Below, one piece after another: positions 16,959-25,338 of a stretch of 53,258 bases of DNA (positions within the stretch are counted from its first letter, which is position 1; the number at the start of each line of letters is the position of its first letter). The translations under genes and the position numbers were made by a program. The DNA is from Chromatiales bacterium (ex Bugula neritina AB1) (GTDB lineage: Bacteria > Pseudomonadota > Gammaproteobacteria > Granulosicoccales > Granulosicoccaceae). The notes below the pieces were generated by a model. The model had not been told where the DNA came from and did not search any database. It saw nothing but the letters and a program-made list of their open reading frames with translations. The stretch covers positions 1-53,258 of the forward strand of contig MDLA01000074.1 of NCBI GenBank assembly GCA_001730015.1. The letters are read 5' to 3'.

Positions 16959-17906
16959 ATGGGCAGCTACATTCTCAGGCGATTGATAGCTGCAATTCCG
17001 GTGTTGCTGGGCATCACCATCATCGTGTTTTTAATTATGTCGCTGATCCCGGGCGATCCGGCAACAGCGATACTGGGTTCCTACGCCACACCTGACAACG
17101 TAGAAAAGCTTAACCGCGATCTTGGTCTCGACAAACCCGTAGTGCAGCGTTACTTCATCTGGCTGGGCAATATGCTGAGCGGTGATTTCGGTCGCTCTTT
17201 CTCACTAAACAGACCAGTGCTCGATGAAGTGCTGGAACGATTCAACGCCACATTGATACTGGCCGGTACCAGCTTCGTGCTGTGTGCGTTGCTCGGTATT
17301 CTTGCCGGCGTTATTTCGGCCGCCCGTCAATTCGGCTTTGCCGACAAAGCGATTACGTTCATCGTCCTGATTGGACTATCTATCCCGTCGTTTTTTCTCG
17401 GCATGATGATGATACTGTTGTTTGCGGTGAATCTGCGATGGCTCCCGGTGTCAGGCATGTACGCCATTTATGGTGGCGGTGATCTGCCTGATCTTATCCG
17501 TCATTTGATCATGCCGGCACTGGCTCTGGCGGCCGTTGCTTCGGGTGTAGTCGCTCGGCTTTCGCGCTCTGCAATGCTTGAAGTACTGCGACAGGACTAT
17601 ATCCGCACTGCTCGGGCCGTGGGGGTGCCCGAACGTCGGGTCATCATGCGTCACGCCTTGTCCGGGGCAATGGTATCGATCATTCCGGTGCTTGGCATAC
17701 AGGCGGGGTTTGTGTTGTCGGGTGCGGTCTATATAGAAATCGTTTTTCAATGGCCAGGGGTAGGACGTATGCTGGTCGACGCCATTCTGAAGCGCGATTT
17801 ACTGCTAGTTCAGGGGGGCGTCGTGCTGGTAGCGGCTTGTTATGTGTTGTTCAACATTGTTGTCGATGTGGCGCAGAGCCTGCTGGATCCGAGAATTAAA
17901 ACATGA
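16959..17906 (+). CDS. Peptide ABC transporter permease, DppB type
   Basis: This 315-residue inner-membrane permease has the DppB N-terminus (YILRRLIAAIPVLLGITIIV), the conserved SLIPGDPA turn, a periplasmic loop of about 60 residues, and the EAA motif IRTARAVGVPERRVIMRHAL that docks the ATPase. The C-terminus SLLDPRIKT is typical. It overlaps the next gene by an ATGA, implying translational coupling. It pairs with the permease domain of the fusion protein that follows. Confidence 0.93.
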   Translation: MGSYILRRLIAAIPVLLGITIIVFLIMSLIPGDPATAILGSYATPDNVEKLNRDLGLDKPVVQRYFIWLGNMLSGDFGRSFSLNRPVLDEVLERFNATLILAGTSFVLCALLGILAGVISAARQFGFADKAITFIVLIGLSIPSFFLGMMMILLFAVNLRWLPVSGMYAIYGGGDLPDLIRHLIMPALALAAVASGVVARLSRSAMLEVLRQDYIRTARAVGVPERRVIMRHALSGAMVSIIPVLGIQAGFVLSGAVYIEIVFQWPGVGRMLVDAILKRDLLLVQGGVVLVAACYVLFNIVVDVAQSLLDPRIKT

Positions 17907-19768
17907 GCGCGTCTATCCGGCTCCTGTTTCGCAACAGGCTTGCTGCAGCTGGCACTTTAATCTTGTTTGTTGTTGTGCTGCTGACTCTGCTGACACCGTT
18001 GTTACCACTGCAGGATCCGGATATCACCGCCACCGCTGATCGGTTTAAAAAACCGTTTACCGAAGGTCATTTACTGGGCACAGATCACCTGGGACGAGAT
18101 CTGTTGAGCAGACTGTTACATGGCACCCGCTTGTCGCTGGCCGTGGGGATTGCGGCAGCGCTTATCGCCGCTACCATCGGTACCGCGATCGGTATAGTGG
18201 CGGGGTACTTCGGCGGGCGACTCGATAACGTCATTATGCGCGGCGTGGATATGTTAATGGCGTTTCCCTATATTTTACTGGCACTGGCTATTGTTGCTGC
18301 ACTCGGCCCCGGTTTAATGAATGCGTTACTGGCGGTGGCTATCGTCAACATACCTTTCTTTGCGCGCAATATTCGAGGCGTTACCGTGAGTCTCGCAAGC
18401 CGCGAGTTTATAGATGCAGCAAGGCTTTCCGGTTTGGGTCACACACGCATTATACTGACAGAACTATTGCCTAACGTGTTACCGGTGATAGTTATAGCCA
18501 TATCGACCACGGTTGGCTGGATGATTCTTGAAACCGCCGGTTTAAGTTTTCTAGGGCTCGGCAGCCAGCCACCGCAGGCTGATCTGGGCTCGATGCTGGG
18601 TGAAGCACGTGCGGCAATCATCTCGCACCCGCATACATCGATGGTGCCGGGCATGATGATTTTTCTGATCGTCATGTCGATCAATCTGATTGGTGATGGC
18701 GTACGCGATGCACTCGACCCCAGGCTGCGTTCCGGGGCGCTGACGCGCCCGCGTGCAATCACTCTGATCAACCGCGATGGTGAACTGCCACCAGCAACTG
18801 ACGACCTGCTAGCGATACAAAAGCTGCATACGCAGTTTCATGTTGAAAAGCGAGTCTATCGTGCGGTTGATGATGTCAGCTTATCAGTAAATGCCGGGGA
18901 GTGTCTGGGCATCATCGGTGAAAGCGGATCGGGTAAATCGGTTACTGCTTTATCGGTGATGGGCCTGGTAGCATCACCACCAGGTATCATCTGTGGCGGT
19001 GCCGTGCGTTTTCAGGGTAACGATCTGCTTGATACAAAATATAAAGCACTAAGACAGCTGCGCGGTGATCGCGTGGCATACATCTTTCAGGATCCGCTTG
19101 CCACCCTGCATCCGCTCTATCGCGTTGGTCGACAGCTGGTTGAAGCAATACAATCACACCATAAAGTAAGCCATGCACAAGCACATGCGCGAGCTATCCA
19201 ATTGCTCAAAGACGTACGGTTACCCAACCCTGAGAGCCGTGTGGATAGTTACCCGCATGAGTTATCTGGTGGTATGCGGCAGCGAATTGGTATTGCTATG
19301 GCACTGGCCAATGACCCCGATGTGATCATTGCCGATGAACCGACCACCGCACTCGATGTCACCGTGCAGGCGCAAATTCTGTCGCTGCTTAACGATCTGC
19401 GTCGCGAGCGCGGTCTGGCAATTATATTTATCACTCACGATTTCGGTGTGGTTGCCCAGCTCTGCGACCGGGTGGCAGTGATGTACGCGGGGCGTATAAT
19501 CGAACAGGGGCCCACAGCCTCTGTGCTTGAGACACCTTCGCATCCCTATAGCAAACAGTTGATTGGCTGTGTGCCCATGCTCGGCGCGGGTCAACGGACA
19601 TTGCAGGCGATCCCCGGTTTGCCACCTGTTCTGGATAATTTACCGGGCGGCTGTGCGTTCGCACCCCGCTGCAAGAAGGCGCAGAACAGTTGCCATGCAG
19701 TTGAGGTCACCTTGAATGGTGATGGTCAGCGAGCGGTGCGATGTCTCTATCCGGAAGTGGCCGTGTAA
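17903..19768 (+). CDS. Fused peptide ABC permease (DppC) and ATPase (DppD)
   Basis: This single 621-residue chain joins two subunits that are usually separate. Residues 1-280 are a DppC-type permease ([21 protein letters not shown] at about 56-76, EAA loop near 168-194, ending ALDPRLRSG). Residues 300-621 are a DppD-type ATPase: Walker A GESGSGKS (339-346), signature LSGGM (454-458), Walker B VIIADEP (474-480) and the C-terminal cysteine motif [15 protein letters not shown]. The linker is only about 20 residues and the frame is continuous. Permease-ATPase fusions of this kind are known in peptide transporters, so it is unusual and not a sequencing artefact. It is coupled by ATGA upstream and TAATG downstream. 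Confidence 0.93.
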   Translation: MSASIRLLFRNRLAAAGTLILFVVVLLTLLTPLLPLQDPDITATADRFKKPFTEGHLLGTDHLGRDLLSRLLHGTRLSLAVGIAAALIAATIGTAIGIVAGYFGGRLDNVIMRGVDMLMAFPYILLALAIVAALGPGLMNALLAVAIVNIPFFARNIRGVTVSLASREFIDAARLSGLGHTRIILTELLPNVLPVIVIAISTTVGWMILETAGLSFLGLGSQPPQADLGSMLGEARAAIISHPHTSMVPGMMIFLIVMSINLIGDGVRDALDPRLRSGALTRPRAITLINRDGELPPATDDLLAIQKLHTQFHVEKRVYRAVDDVSLSVNAGECLGIIGESGSGKSVTALSVMGLVASPPGIICGGAVRFQGNDLLDTKYKALRQLRGDRVAYIFQDPLATLHPLYRVGRQLVEAIQSHHKVSHAQAHARAIQLLKDVRLPNPESRVDSYPHELSGGMRQRIGIAMALANDPDVIIADEPTTALDVTVQAQILSLLNDLRRERGLAIIFITHDFGVVAQLCDRVAVMYAGRIIEQGPTASVLETPSHPYSKQLIGCVPMLGAGQRTLQAIPGLPPVLDNLPGGCAFAPRCKKAQNSCHAVEVTLNGDGQRAVRCLYPEVAV

Positions 19769-20718
19769 TGCTGGCCCTTAAAGTAGATAATCTGTCAAAG
19801 ACATATGCCGCCAGTAAGTTGCTGTTCGCGAACAAATCGAATGGTGTTCAGGCAATTCGACCTCTGTCATTCAGTGTGCAAAGCGGGGAAACGCTCGGCG
19901 TCGTGGGTGAATCCGGTTGTGGTAAATCAACCCTTGCGCGCATGCTGGCAGGACTACTGTCACCCACGGCAGGGACCATTGAAATTGAAGGTTCTGCACT
20001 CGATAAAGCAAAGCCACAAGCACGCGGCAAACTGATTCAATATGTGTTTCAGGATCCGGCTGGCAGCCTCAACCCTCGAAAGACCGTGCGGCAGATTATC
20101 GAAGCACCACTAAAGCGCCTGCACCGAATGCCGAAAGCCGAGCGGGATAAAAAAATATCGCAGATTTTCGCATCGGTGAATCTGCGGGAAGCGTTTCTCG
20201 AACGTTATCCGCACGAATTTTCAGGCGGGCAGGCACAACGCATAGCACTTGCCCGTGCAATTGCGGCCAACCCCCGGATTCTTATTCTGGACGAGCCAGT
20301 CTCTGCCCTTGATGTATCTGTGCAGGCACAGGTGCTGAATCTGCTGACCGATCTTAAAGCCCGCCTTGGTCTAACCTATCTGTTTATCAGTCATGATCTC
20401 GCGGTGGTAGAAGCTATTAGTGATCGCATCATGGTTCTATACTTTGGTTCAGTGGTAGAAATAGGCAATGCCGTAAATATCTTTACAACACCACGTCACC
20501 CGTATACAAAGCTGCTGGCAGACAGCGCACCAGTTGTCGGGCGTGCGTTAACCGCACCGGAACAAACGGATACAGAATTGCCTGACCCAGTGAATCCACC
20601 CGTGGGTTGTGCATTTGCCGGGCGTTGTCCACGCGCAACCGACTTGTGTCGTTTACAGCCACCAGAACTGAAATCAACAGGAGTAGATCAGCTTGTCGCC
20701 TGCCACCACCCACTCTAA
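19768..20718 (+). CDS. Peptide ABC transporter ATPase, DppF type
   Basis: This is the second ATPase of the peptide transporter (316 residues). It has Walker A GESGCGKST, Q-loop YVFQDPAGSLNPR, signature FSGGQ, Walker B ILILDEPVSALD, and the oligopeptide-type C-terminal tail with GCAFAGRCPRATDLC. The frame is open from an ATG at 19741 inside the previous gene. The ATG at 19768 overlaps the upstream stop as TAATG and begins right at the domain, so it is preferred. It should form the ATPase heterodimer with the second half of the fusion protein. Confidence 0.92.
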   Translation: MLALKVDNLSKTYAASKLLFANKSNGVQAIRPLSFSVQSGETLGVVGESGCGKSTLARMLAGLLSPTAGTIEIEGSALDKAKPQARGKLIQYVFQDPAGSLNPRKTVRQIIEAPLKRLHRMPKAERDKKISQIFASVNLREAFLERYPHEFSGGQAQRIALARAIAANPRILILDEPVSALDVSVQAQVLNLLTDLKARLGLTYLFISHDLAVVEAISDRIMVLYFGSVVEIGNAVNIFTTPRHPYTKLLADSAPVVGRALTAPEQTDTELPDPVNPPVGCAFAGRCPRATDLCRLQPPELKSTGVDQLVACHHPL

Positions 20719-21460
20719 AAGTGACGTCAAACTGAGTCGACCTGTGCAGGTCGCTGAGGCGATCAAGAATTGGGTGGTCGAACAGGGACTGCAGGCCGGT
20801 GACCGTCTGCCGGCAGAGAGCAATCTGATTGAACGCTTCAGAATGTCCAAAGGCACCATTAGAGAAGCGATGCGGATTCTGGAAGCACAGGGACTGATCA
20901 GAACCCGCACTGGTCCGGGTGGAGGCAGTTTTGTAGATGAGGTCAGCAGTCAGCGCGCCAAAGCGCTACTCGGCAATTACTTTTACTTTAAAGACCTGAC
21001 TATTGGCGACATCTACAAATTACGCCTAACACTGGAGCCTGAGCTCGCGGCATCACTTGCCGGTAATTTATCCGAAGAAGTCTTGCTGCTACTTGAAGCC
21101 AACATGGAACAGTATGCCCTTCCCGCCGCGGATCTCGATGAAGAGCGCGCTCAGCACATCGCCTCGCTACGCTTCCATGGCATCCTCGCGGAGCAAGCGG
21201 GTAATCCGCTGTTGGGTTTCATCGTTGACTTCATGGTAAACCTGTTGTCTGACCTGACTGTCTATAGGCGTCTTTATTCACCGCCAAACATTGAGCTCTG
21301 GCAGCAGGGACATGATCATCAGCGTGCGCTAATTCAGGCGCTGCGTAGTGGAGATGCCGACAGTGCTAGGGCAATTATGGCTGATCATATGGAGACGGCC
21401 TGGAAGCTGATGCGCCAGCAGGAAGTTGAAATGGAGAATCGGTTTATTTCGGGGGTGTAG
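20693..21460 (+). CDS. FadR/GntR-family transcriptional regulator (FCD domain)
   Basis: This 255-residue regulator has an N-terminal GntR winged helix (about 15-80, with LPAESNLIERFRMSKGTIREAM) and a helical FCD effector domain (about 95-240) containing LRLTLEPELAASL and LRFHGILAEQAGNP. The start is a TTG at 20693 supported by AGGAG nine bases upstream; the gene overlaps the end of the ATPase gene by 26 bp and is part of the operon. FCD regulators bind short palindromes and release them with an organic-acid-type ligand. The twin TTTATCATGATAAA palindromes at the other end of the operon are the likely targets, giving autoregulation of the whole block. Confidence 0.9.
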   Translation: MSPATTHSKSDVKLSRPVQVAEAIKNWVVEQGLQAGDRLPAESNLIERFRMSKGTIREAMRILEAQGLIRTRTGPGGGSFVDEVSSQRAKALLGNYFYFKDLTIGDIYKLRLTLEPELAASLAGNLSEEVLLLLEANMEQYALPAADLDEERAQHIASLRFHGILAEQAGNPLLGFIVDFMVNLLSDLTVYRRLYSPPNIELWQQGHDHQRALIQALRSGDADSARAIMADHMETAWKLMRQQEVEMENRFISGV

Positions 21461-21480
21461 TGCGAGAATTCTTTTTTCAA

Positions 21481-21936
21481 CCCACAGCCGCGTACAGACG
21501 ATTTATAAAACAGAGCAACGATGAGGAGACAGAATTGTTTTATGCCAAAAATCGATGACCAGCTGTGCGTGGCAGCTAGGAATTTATCGAGAAAGCACAT
21601 TTGCTTTCGAACACCGGCAACAAAGCAGTTCGACCAGATCGGGGTGTGATCAGCGCAGAGGAGATATTATCCGCAACCGCGCGTCACCTGGACTATAACA
21701 AGAATAATTTGCTGAACGCCAGGCGCGGCAGAGGTGCAGATAACGTGGGCCGGGGGATTGCTATGAAGCTTTGTCAGAACTTGGGTAGTATGAAGTTATC
21801 AGCTATGGCCGAGTTGTTTGGTGTGGGAAGTGACAGTGCAATTTCTCTAGCAACAGGTCGTTTTAGCCAGACACTATCGACTGACCGGAGATTGGAGAAG
21901 ATATTTAATTGTATTTATCAAGACTTGACTCCATAG
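21481..21936 (+). pseudogene. Y1 (REP-associated type) transposase, C-terminal half with two stops
   Basis: One plus-strand frame reads YRRFIKQSNDEETELFYAKN, then after two in-frame stops (TGA at 21556-21558, TAG at 21577-21579) continues to an HTH tail (GIAMKLCQNLGSMKLSAMAE and LFGVGSDSAISLAT) and ends at 21936. This is the middle and DnaA-like C-terminal part of a Y1 transposase, more diverged from the mini-element tails than they are from each other. The stop region contains AGACTTGACTCC, a degenerate version of the mini-element terminus. It forms the right border of the dipeptide regulon block. Confidence 0.7.
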
Positions 21937-21983
21937 TTTATTTTATACCGCAGACTGTGGTTGCTAAAGGAAGATCGCGGACT

Positions 21984-22397
21984 TTACTTTTGAACCCAGT
22001 TTTCAGTGACGATCCATTCTTTGAAATGATTAAACGCACCATCGTCGGTGACCAACGTAGCGCTGACGGCCACAGCATGTGCGCCAATCAGCATATCCAT
22101 ATTACTTAGGCTTATTCCCTTGGCCTGACTTTGAGTTCGTAACACAGCATACGCTGACGCAGCGTCAGAATCCCATACCCGTCGGTCAACACGAGATAGA
22201 AATGCGTCAACGAGCGCATAAAGCTCAGTCTTGTCGGGTCGTTGCAGACAACCGAATCGAAGCTCGGCTTCGGTGATTGCAGATACACAGATATTGCCAA
22301 CTCCGGTCTGACTCACCTTCTTATCAAGACTTGGATCTTGCCCGCGAATTAAATGACTCGCTGTCATCGTATCGAGCATATATAAAGAGGCACTCAC
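21984..22397 (-). CDS. vapC: VapC-type PIN-domain toxin
   Basis: This 137-residue PIN-domain endoribonuclease has acidic residues in the expected positions: D9 in YMLDTM, E43/E45 in [12 protein letters not shown]101 in [10 protein letters not shown] and D118/D119 near the end. The usual DTN at the start is DTM here, a mild deviation; otherwise length and motifs are normal. VapC toxins cleave tRNA or rRNA when freed from VapB. Its start overlaps the stop of the vapB gene as ATGA, the classic TA coupling. No frameshift or stop is seen, so it is probably functional. Confidence 0.88.
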   Translation of the reverse strand: MSASLYMLDTMTASHLIRGQDPSLDKKVSQTGVGNICVSAITEAELRFGCLQRPDKTELYALVDAFLSRVDRRVWDSDAASAYAVLRTQSQAKGISLSNMDMLIGAHAVAVSATLVTDDGAFNHFKEWIVTENWVQK

Positions 22398-22639
22398 TCG
22401 AAAAGCTTCCGATCCTGAGGGGGGGCGTCGTCACGATCTTTCATAAAATCGGCTGGCACATCGGTTTTATCGCGAAGCTCGAAAAAACCGTCCCAGGACG
22501 AAGGTTTTTCAGAGATGATCACATCACCGGTTTCCGGGTCTTGCCTTATGTAGACCTCTGAACCGGAGAATCGATAGTCCCGTGGTAGCCGAACGGCTTG
22601 ACTGCGCCCGTTCATAAATAGTTTGGCAGTTTGTCCCAT
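22394..22639 (-). CDS. vapB: VapB-type AbrB-fold antitoxin
   Basis: This 81-residue antitoxin has the signature [16 protein letters not shown] and an AbrB-like swapped-hairpin N-terminus, with an acidic, proline-containing C-terminal tail that would wrap the toxin. The frame is open further upstream to 22696, but the ATG at 22639 has an AAAGGA site and starts where the family starts. It is promoter-proximal to vapC with a 4-bp overlap. Repeated GTATAT motifs upstream are candidate operators for the VapBC complex. Confidence 0.88.
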   Translation of the reverse strand: MGQTAKLFMNGRSQAVRLPRDYRFSGSEVYIRQDPETGDVIISEKPSSWDGFFELRDKTDVPADFMKDRDDAPPQDRKLFE

Positions 22640-22656
22640 GCTGTCGATCCTTTGCG

Positions 22657-22703
22657 GTATATATTTTAGTATATGTCGTATATCGGTATATATCAAGATA
22701 TAT
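22657..22703. promoter_or_regulatory. GTATAT repeats and dyad upstream of vapBC
   Basis: Four GTATAT hexamers occur at 22657, 22669, 22678 and 22686, and the last runs into the dyad ATATATC-AA-GATATAT (22688-22703). They begin 17 bp upstream of the vapB start and cover the region where its promoter must lie. VapBC complexes typically repress their own promoter by binding AT-rich inverted repeats. Confidence 0.5.
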
Positions 22704-22873
22704 TAATTGCCAGGCCTTTGTAGTGCCTTCCCTGCCCGGCAAACCCGAAAGCACTAAATAGATCGATCACTGTGGCAAGTTGGATTAATTCCTATGTTTC
22801 GTCATACCTAACGTCCGCGGCCGTATCGGATGGTATTAGAATGGATGTCAGCGTAAGTGTCGTTTTAATACGA

Positions 22874-22904
22874 AAGCCCGCTACCTTTATTGACGGGCTT
22901 TTTT
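22874..22904. terminator. Rho-independent terminator, likely bidirectional
   Basis: AAGCCCG (22874-22880) pairs with CGGGCTT (22894-22900) around a 13-base loop, and six T follow on the plus strand. On the minus strand the same stem follows the fitB-like stop by only a few bases and is trailed by TTTC. It therefore separates the two toxin-antitoxin operons. Confidence 0.7.
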
Positions 22905-22909
22905 GATCG

Positions 22910-23329
22910 TTATGACAGAAAGGGATTTACTGTGCCGACCCCCGATCTTTCGAAAACTTTTGTGTTTCTGGTGACAACCTGTAGTGAATACATCAGAGCA
23001 GTAGCCGCAATCAGCTTATCAAGGGCGTTTTCGTAGTTTGGTACTCGCAGCATTGCCCACATGCTAGCGACATCCCGGTCTATCGGCAGGATTAAATCCG
23101 CATAGTCATTGGAAATCTGTTCGAACCAACGCAGCATAGCCTCGGCTTGTTTTATATCGCCTCTGTGGCGAATCATTTCGATGCCTCTTCTTAGCTCTCC
23201 CAGCGTGATAACAGAAAGGTAGCAGGGTGCTTCAGAAACTTTGGCTTCGGTGAAAAAGGTAACGACTCCTATATCTGCCTTGTCTTTTTTACGGAGTTCA
23301 CTGATGACGTTTGTATCAATCAAAAACAT
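22910..23329 (-). CDS. FitB/VapC-type PIN-domain toxin
   Basis: This 139-residue PIN protein closely follows the FitB pattern. It starts MFLIDTNVISELRKKD (D5), has ITLGELRRGIEM (E45), then ENALDKLIAAT (D104), and ends with VVTRNTKVFE and VNPF. The frame is open for 13 more codons upstream, but the ATG at 23329 begins the domain and overlaps the antitoxin gene by 14 bp, as usual. It should be an Mg-dependent RNase held inactive by the partner. All catalytic acids are present. Confidence 0.86.
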   Translation of the reverse strand: MFLIDTNVISELRKKDKADIGVVTFFTEAKVSEAPCYLSVITLGELRRGIEMIRHRGDIKQAEAMLRWFEQISNDYADLILPIDRDVASMWAMLRVPNYENALDKLIAATALMYSLQVVTRNTKVFERSGVGTVNPFLS

Positions 23330-23552
23330 CTTCGTTACCGCTATCGTCTCGCCGGGAGAAATCCTCATCTTCGCCGTATGACGGGATTTTCGTCAGCGCT
23401 TCGGCGAGAGTAATTTTCCTGGGGCCTCGGAGTGATTTTTCGAGAATTAACCTGTGTTCTGCCTCAGTGCTCCTGCCGTTTATCGCAGCCCGTTGTTTTA
23501 GAGCTTTGACGAGCGTTTCATCTACTTCCCGAACTAGAAGTTGTTTTTTCAT
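23316..23552 (-). CDS. FitA-like ribbon-helix-helix antitoxin
   Basis: This 78-residue protein begins MKKQLLVREVDETLVKALK, the beta strand and first helix of a FitA/Arc-type ribbon-helix-helix, followed by GRSTEAEHRLILEKSL. The C-terminal 30 residues are acidic and would thread into the PIN toxin. It precedes and overlaps the toxin gene. This pairing of FitA-like and FitB-like proteins is the standard type II module; regulation would be through the dyad just upstream. Confidence 0.85.
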   Translation of the reverse strand: MKKQLLVREVDETLVKALKQRAAINGRSTEAEHRLILEKSLRGPRKITLAEALTKIPSYGEDEDFSRRDDSGNEDVFD

Positions 23553-23586
23553 CTGTTTGCTACCTATGGGGAATACACGGAAACTA

Positions 23587-23603
23587 TGATAGCAAATATA
23601 TCA
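23587..23603. promoter_or_regulatory. Dyad upstream of the FitAB-like pair
   Basis: TGATA-GCAAATA-TATCA forms a 5-bp-arm inverted repeat 35 bp upstream of the antitoxin start. Its left part, TGATAGCA, equals the half-site I recall for FitA in Neisseria. The resemblance is from memory and the second Neisseria-type half-site is not evident. Confidence 0.35.
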
Positions 23604-23676
23604 ATTTTTATGTGAGTATTGGAATATTAAGTTGGGTGCCCATTAAAAAGTGATCCCAATTTAATTCTATTTCCAC

Positions 23677-23732
23677 CAACTTGCAGCAAAATAATCTGGG
23701 AACAGTTTGCGAAATAAAGTTGGTTACAACAA
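23677..23732. repeat. 56-bp repeat, inverted copy at the right window edge
   Basis: Positions 23677-23732 are the reverse complement of 53203-53258 with a single mismatch (T at 23697). The match runs into the window edge, so the full repeat may be longer. It abuts the trpA fragment and is not part of any recognised gene. It may be the end of an insertion sequence or another mobile element. Confidence 0.8.
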
Positions 23733-23736
23733 GAGT

Positions 23737-23958
23737 GTAGAAAGAATTCAAGCAGCATTTTCAAAAGGGCGTCCCGCCTTTATGCCTTATTCGGTGATGG
23801 GCTACCCCACACGTGAAGCAGGTTTAGATACGATTCGTCAACTGGTCGAATCCGGGGCTGACTTGCTCGAGTTAAGCATTCCATTCTCAGACCCGCTGGC
23901 CAATGGCCCAGCTATTCAAGCTGCAACCCAAATGTCGCTTGAAAATGGCACCACGCTC
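23737..23958 (+). pseudogene. trpA: N-terminal fragment of tryptophan synthase alpha chain
   Basis: About 74 codons match the TrpA N-terminus: VERIQAAFSKGRPAFMPYSV, MGYPTREAG and DLLELSIPFSDPLANGPAIQ. The first catalytic acid is kept (E in LLELS), but the second, the Asp of the usual PLADGP (Asp60 in E. coli numbering), is Asn here. Homology ends around 23958, where the frame runs into the mini-element end, so about 70% of the protein is missing. No native start codon is evident. It is a dead fragment, probably carried in by rearrangement; no other trp gene is present. Confidence 0.75.
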
Positions 23959-23989
23959 AATGGTCAAACTGAAGGAGTCACAAACTGAG

Positions 23990-24207
23990 GGGGTCAAGTC
24001 TACTTTTCTGTTATTTCTGCTCTCAATAATTCATACTCCGCTAATATTTTTCCATCTAATCCCATCAGTTTATTCAACTTTTCCACTGTCGTTGATATCG
24101 CGCTGTAGCTCCCAACTTGAAACCTCTCCGCAAGGTCTAACAATGTCATTTCCGTATTTTCCTGTATCAACCTTATCGTTATCCATTGGGATACATTTCT
24201 CTTTTTT
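23990..24207 (-). repeat. Mini-element copy 4, right end missing
   Basis: It begins with GGGGTCAAGTCTA at 23990-24002 and matches copies 1-3 up to about 24207, then switches to unrelated sequence, so the right inverted end is lost. The minus strand still encodes the HTH tail (LLDLAERFQVGSYSAIS). Just left of it, AACTGAAGGAGTCA precedes AACTGAGGGGGTCA, a degenerate tandem copy of the left end. The element interrupts the trpA fragment on one side and lies downstream of the oxygenase gene on the other. Confidence 0.72.
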
Positions 24208-24279
24208 GACCTAGCCCATCCATTTGCACCATCTGCCACATCTCGAATGCCGGGGTTGTGCTGGATGCTACTCAACAAC

Positions 24280-25236
24280 TTAGGAAACACCTGCAATTGG
24301 AAAAATTTGACGCCAGTATCTGAGCTGGTATTGCTCATACTTCTCTCCATTGCGTGTCGATCCCGAATCACCGATTAACGGTTTAACCGGTACATCCCAA
24401 CGCGGACTGGCAAAAAAAGGAATGGAATAGCGATCAGCACCGGATCGATTTATAACTCGATGAGGTGTTGACGAGAATTCACCGTTAGACCATATTTGCA
24501 TTAAGTCTCCAATATTAATCACAAATGTTCCTGGTATAGGCGGCGCTTCTACCCATTCACCACTTTTACTTTCTATTTCCAGACCACCGTTTTCATCTTG
24601 CCAGAGTATCGTGAATCCAAGTTCATCGGTGTGGGGTACCACGCCAATATCGGCGACCGTTTGTGGGTTATCCTGCGGTGGGTAGTGATTTATCTTTAAC
24701 AGAGATGACTGACGTTGAAAAAGCTCCTGAAAAAACTCTGCCGGTTGATCCAGTGCAAGCGCAAAAGCGCGTTGCAGCACCTGTGACAAGCCTGACACGG
24801 CAGTGTAATAGGTTTCCGTGGCCGCTTTCAGGGCCTCACTGTTTTCAGGCCATAGATTGGGTCCGTCCAGTCTGTTGTCTGGGTTAATCGGTCGATCCTC
24901 ACCAATCCAGAAGCCTTCCTGATTGCTAACGGCTTCATTAGCTTCGCCTTCGTATGAGCTGTACCTCAATGGCAGGTACCCACGGATGCGATCGTTCACG
25001 ATAATTTCTTTCTTCTCGTCCATCGGGCGAGTAAAAAATTCCCGAGCTGCTGTTAACACGTCTTCGATCAACACCTGTGGGATACCATGATTTTTAATGT
25101 AGATAAAGCCGATGTCGCGACACGCCTCCGCGATGGCCGCCACTGTGGCTGAATCGTCTTTCCCCTCTACCAGCGATGCCAGGTCGATGACGGGGATTTC
25201 AGTGAAATCAAGGCGACGGGATTTTGGGATGCTCAT
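24280..25236 (-). CDS. 2-oxoglutarate/Fe(II)-dependent oxygenase (isopenicillin N synthase-like)
   Basis: This 318-residue enzyme has the two-domain layout of the IPNS-like family: the N-terminal DIOX_N part (IPVIDLASL, FIYIKNHGIP) and a C-terminal jelly roll with the iron triad H202-x-D204 (VPHTDELG) and H259 (TPHRV). R269-Y-S271 (RYSIPFF) would bind 2-oxoglutarate. The ATG at 25236 has an AGGA site and a family-like N-terminus, so the 20-codon upstream extension is dropped. It diverges from a LysR gene, its probable regulator. Bacterial relatives oxidise diverse small molecules and the substrate is unknown. Confidence 0.9.
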   Translation of the reverse strand: MSIPKSRRLDFTEIPVIDLASLVEGKDDSATVAAIAEACRDIGFIYIKNHGIPQVLIEDVLTAAREFFTRPMDEKKEIIVNDRIRGYLPLRYSSYEGEANEAVSNQEGFWIGEDRPINPDNRLDGPNLWPENSEALKAATETYYTAVSGLSQVLQRAFALALDQPAEFFQELFQRQSSLLKINHYPPQDNPQTVADIGVVPHTDELGFTILWQDENGGLEIESKSGEWVEAPPIPGTFVINIGDLMQIWSNGEFSSTPHRVINRSGADRYSIPFFASPRWDVPVKPLIGDSGSTRNGEKYEQYQLRYWRQIFPIAGVS

Positions 25237-25338
25237 GATTGTCGTTCCTGGTAGTTCTATAATTTTGATTAAAGAATTTACGCCTATAAATATCAATTGA
25301 AAATAGTAGAATAAAGATGTTGATCATTCATTTTAGGA

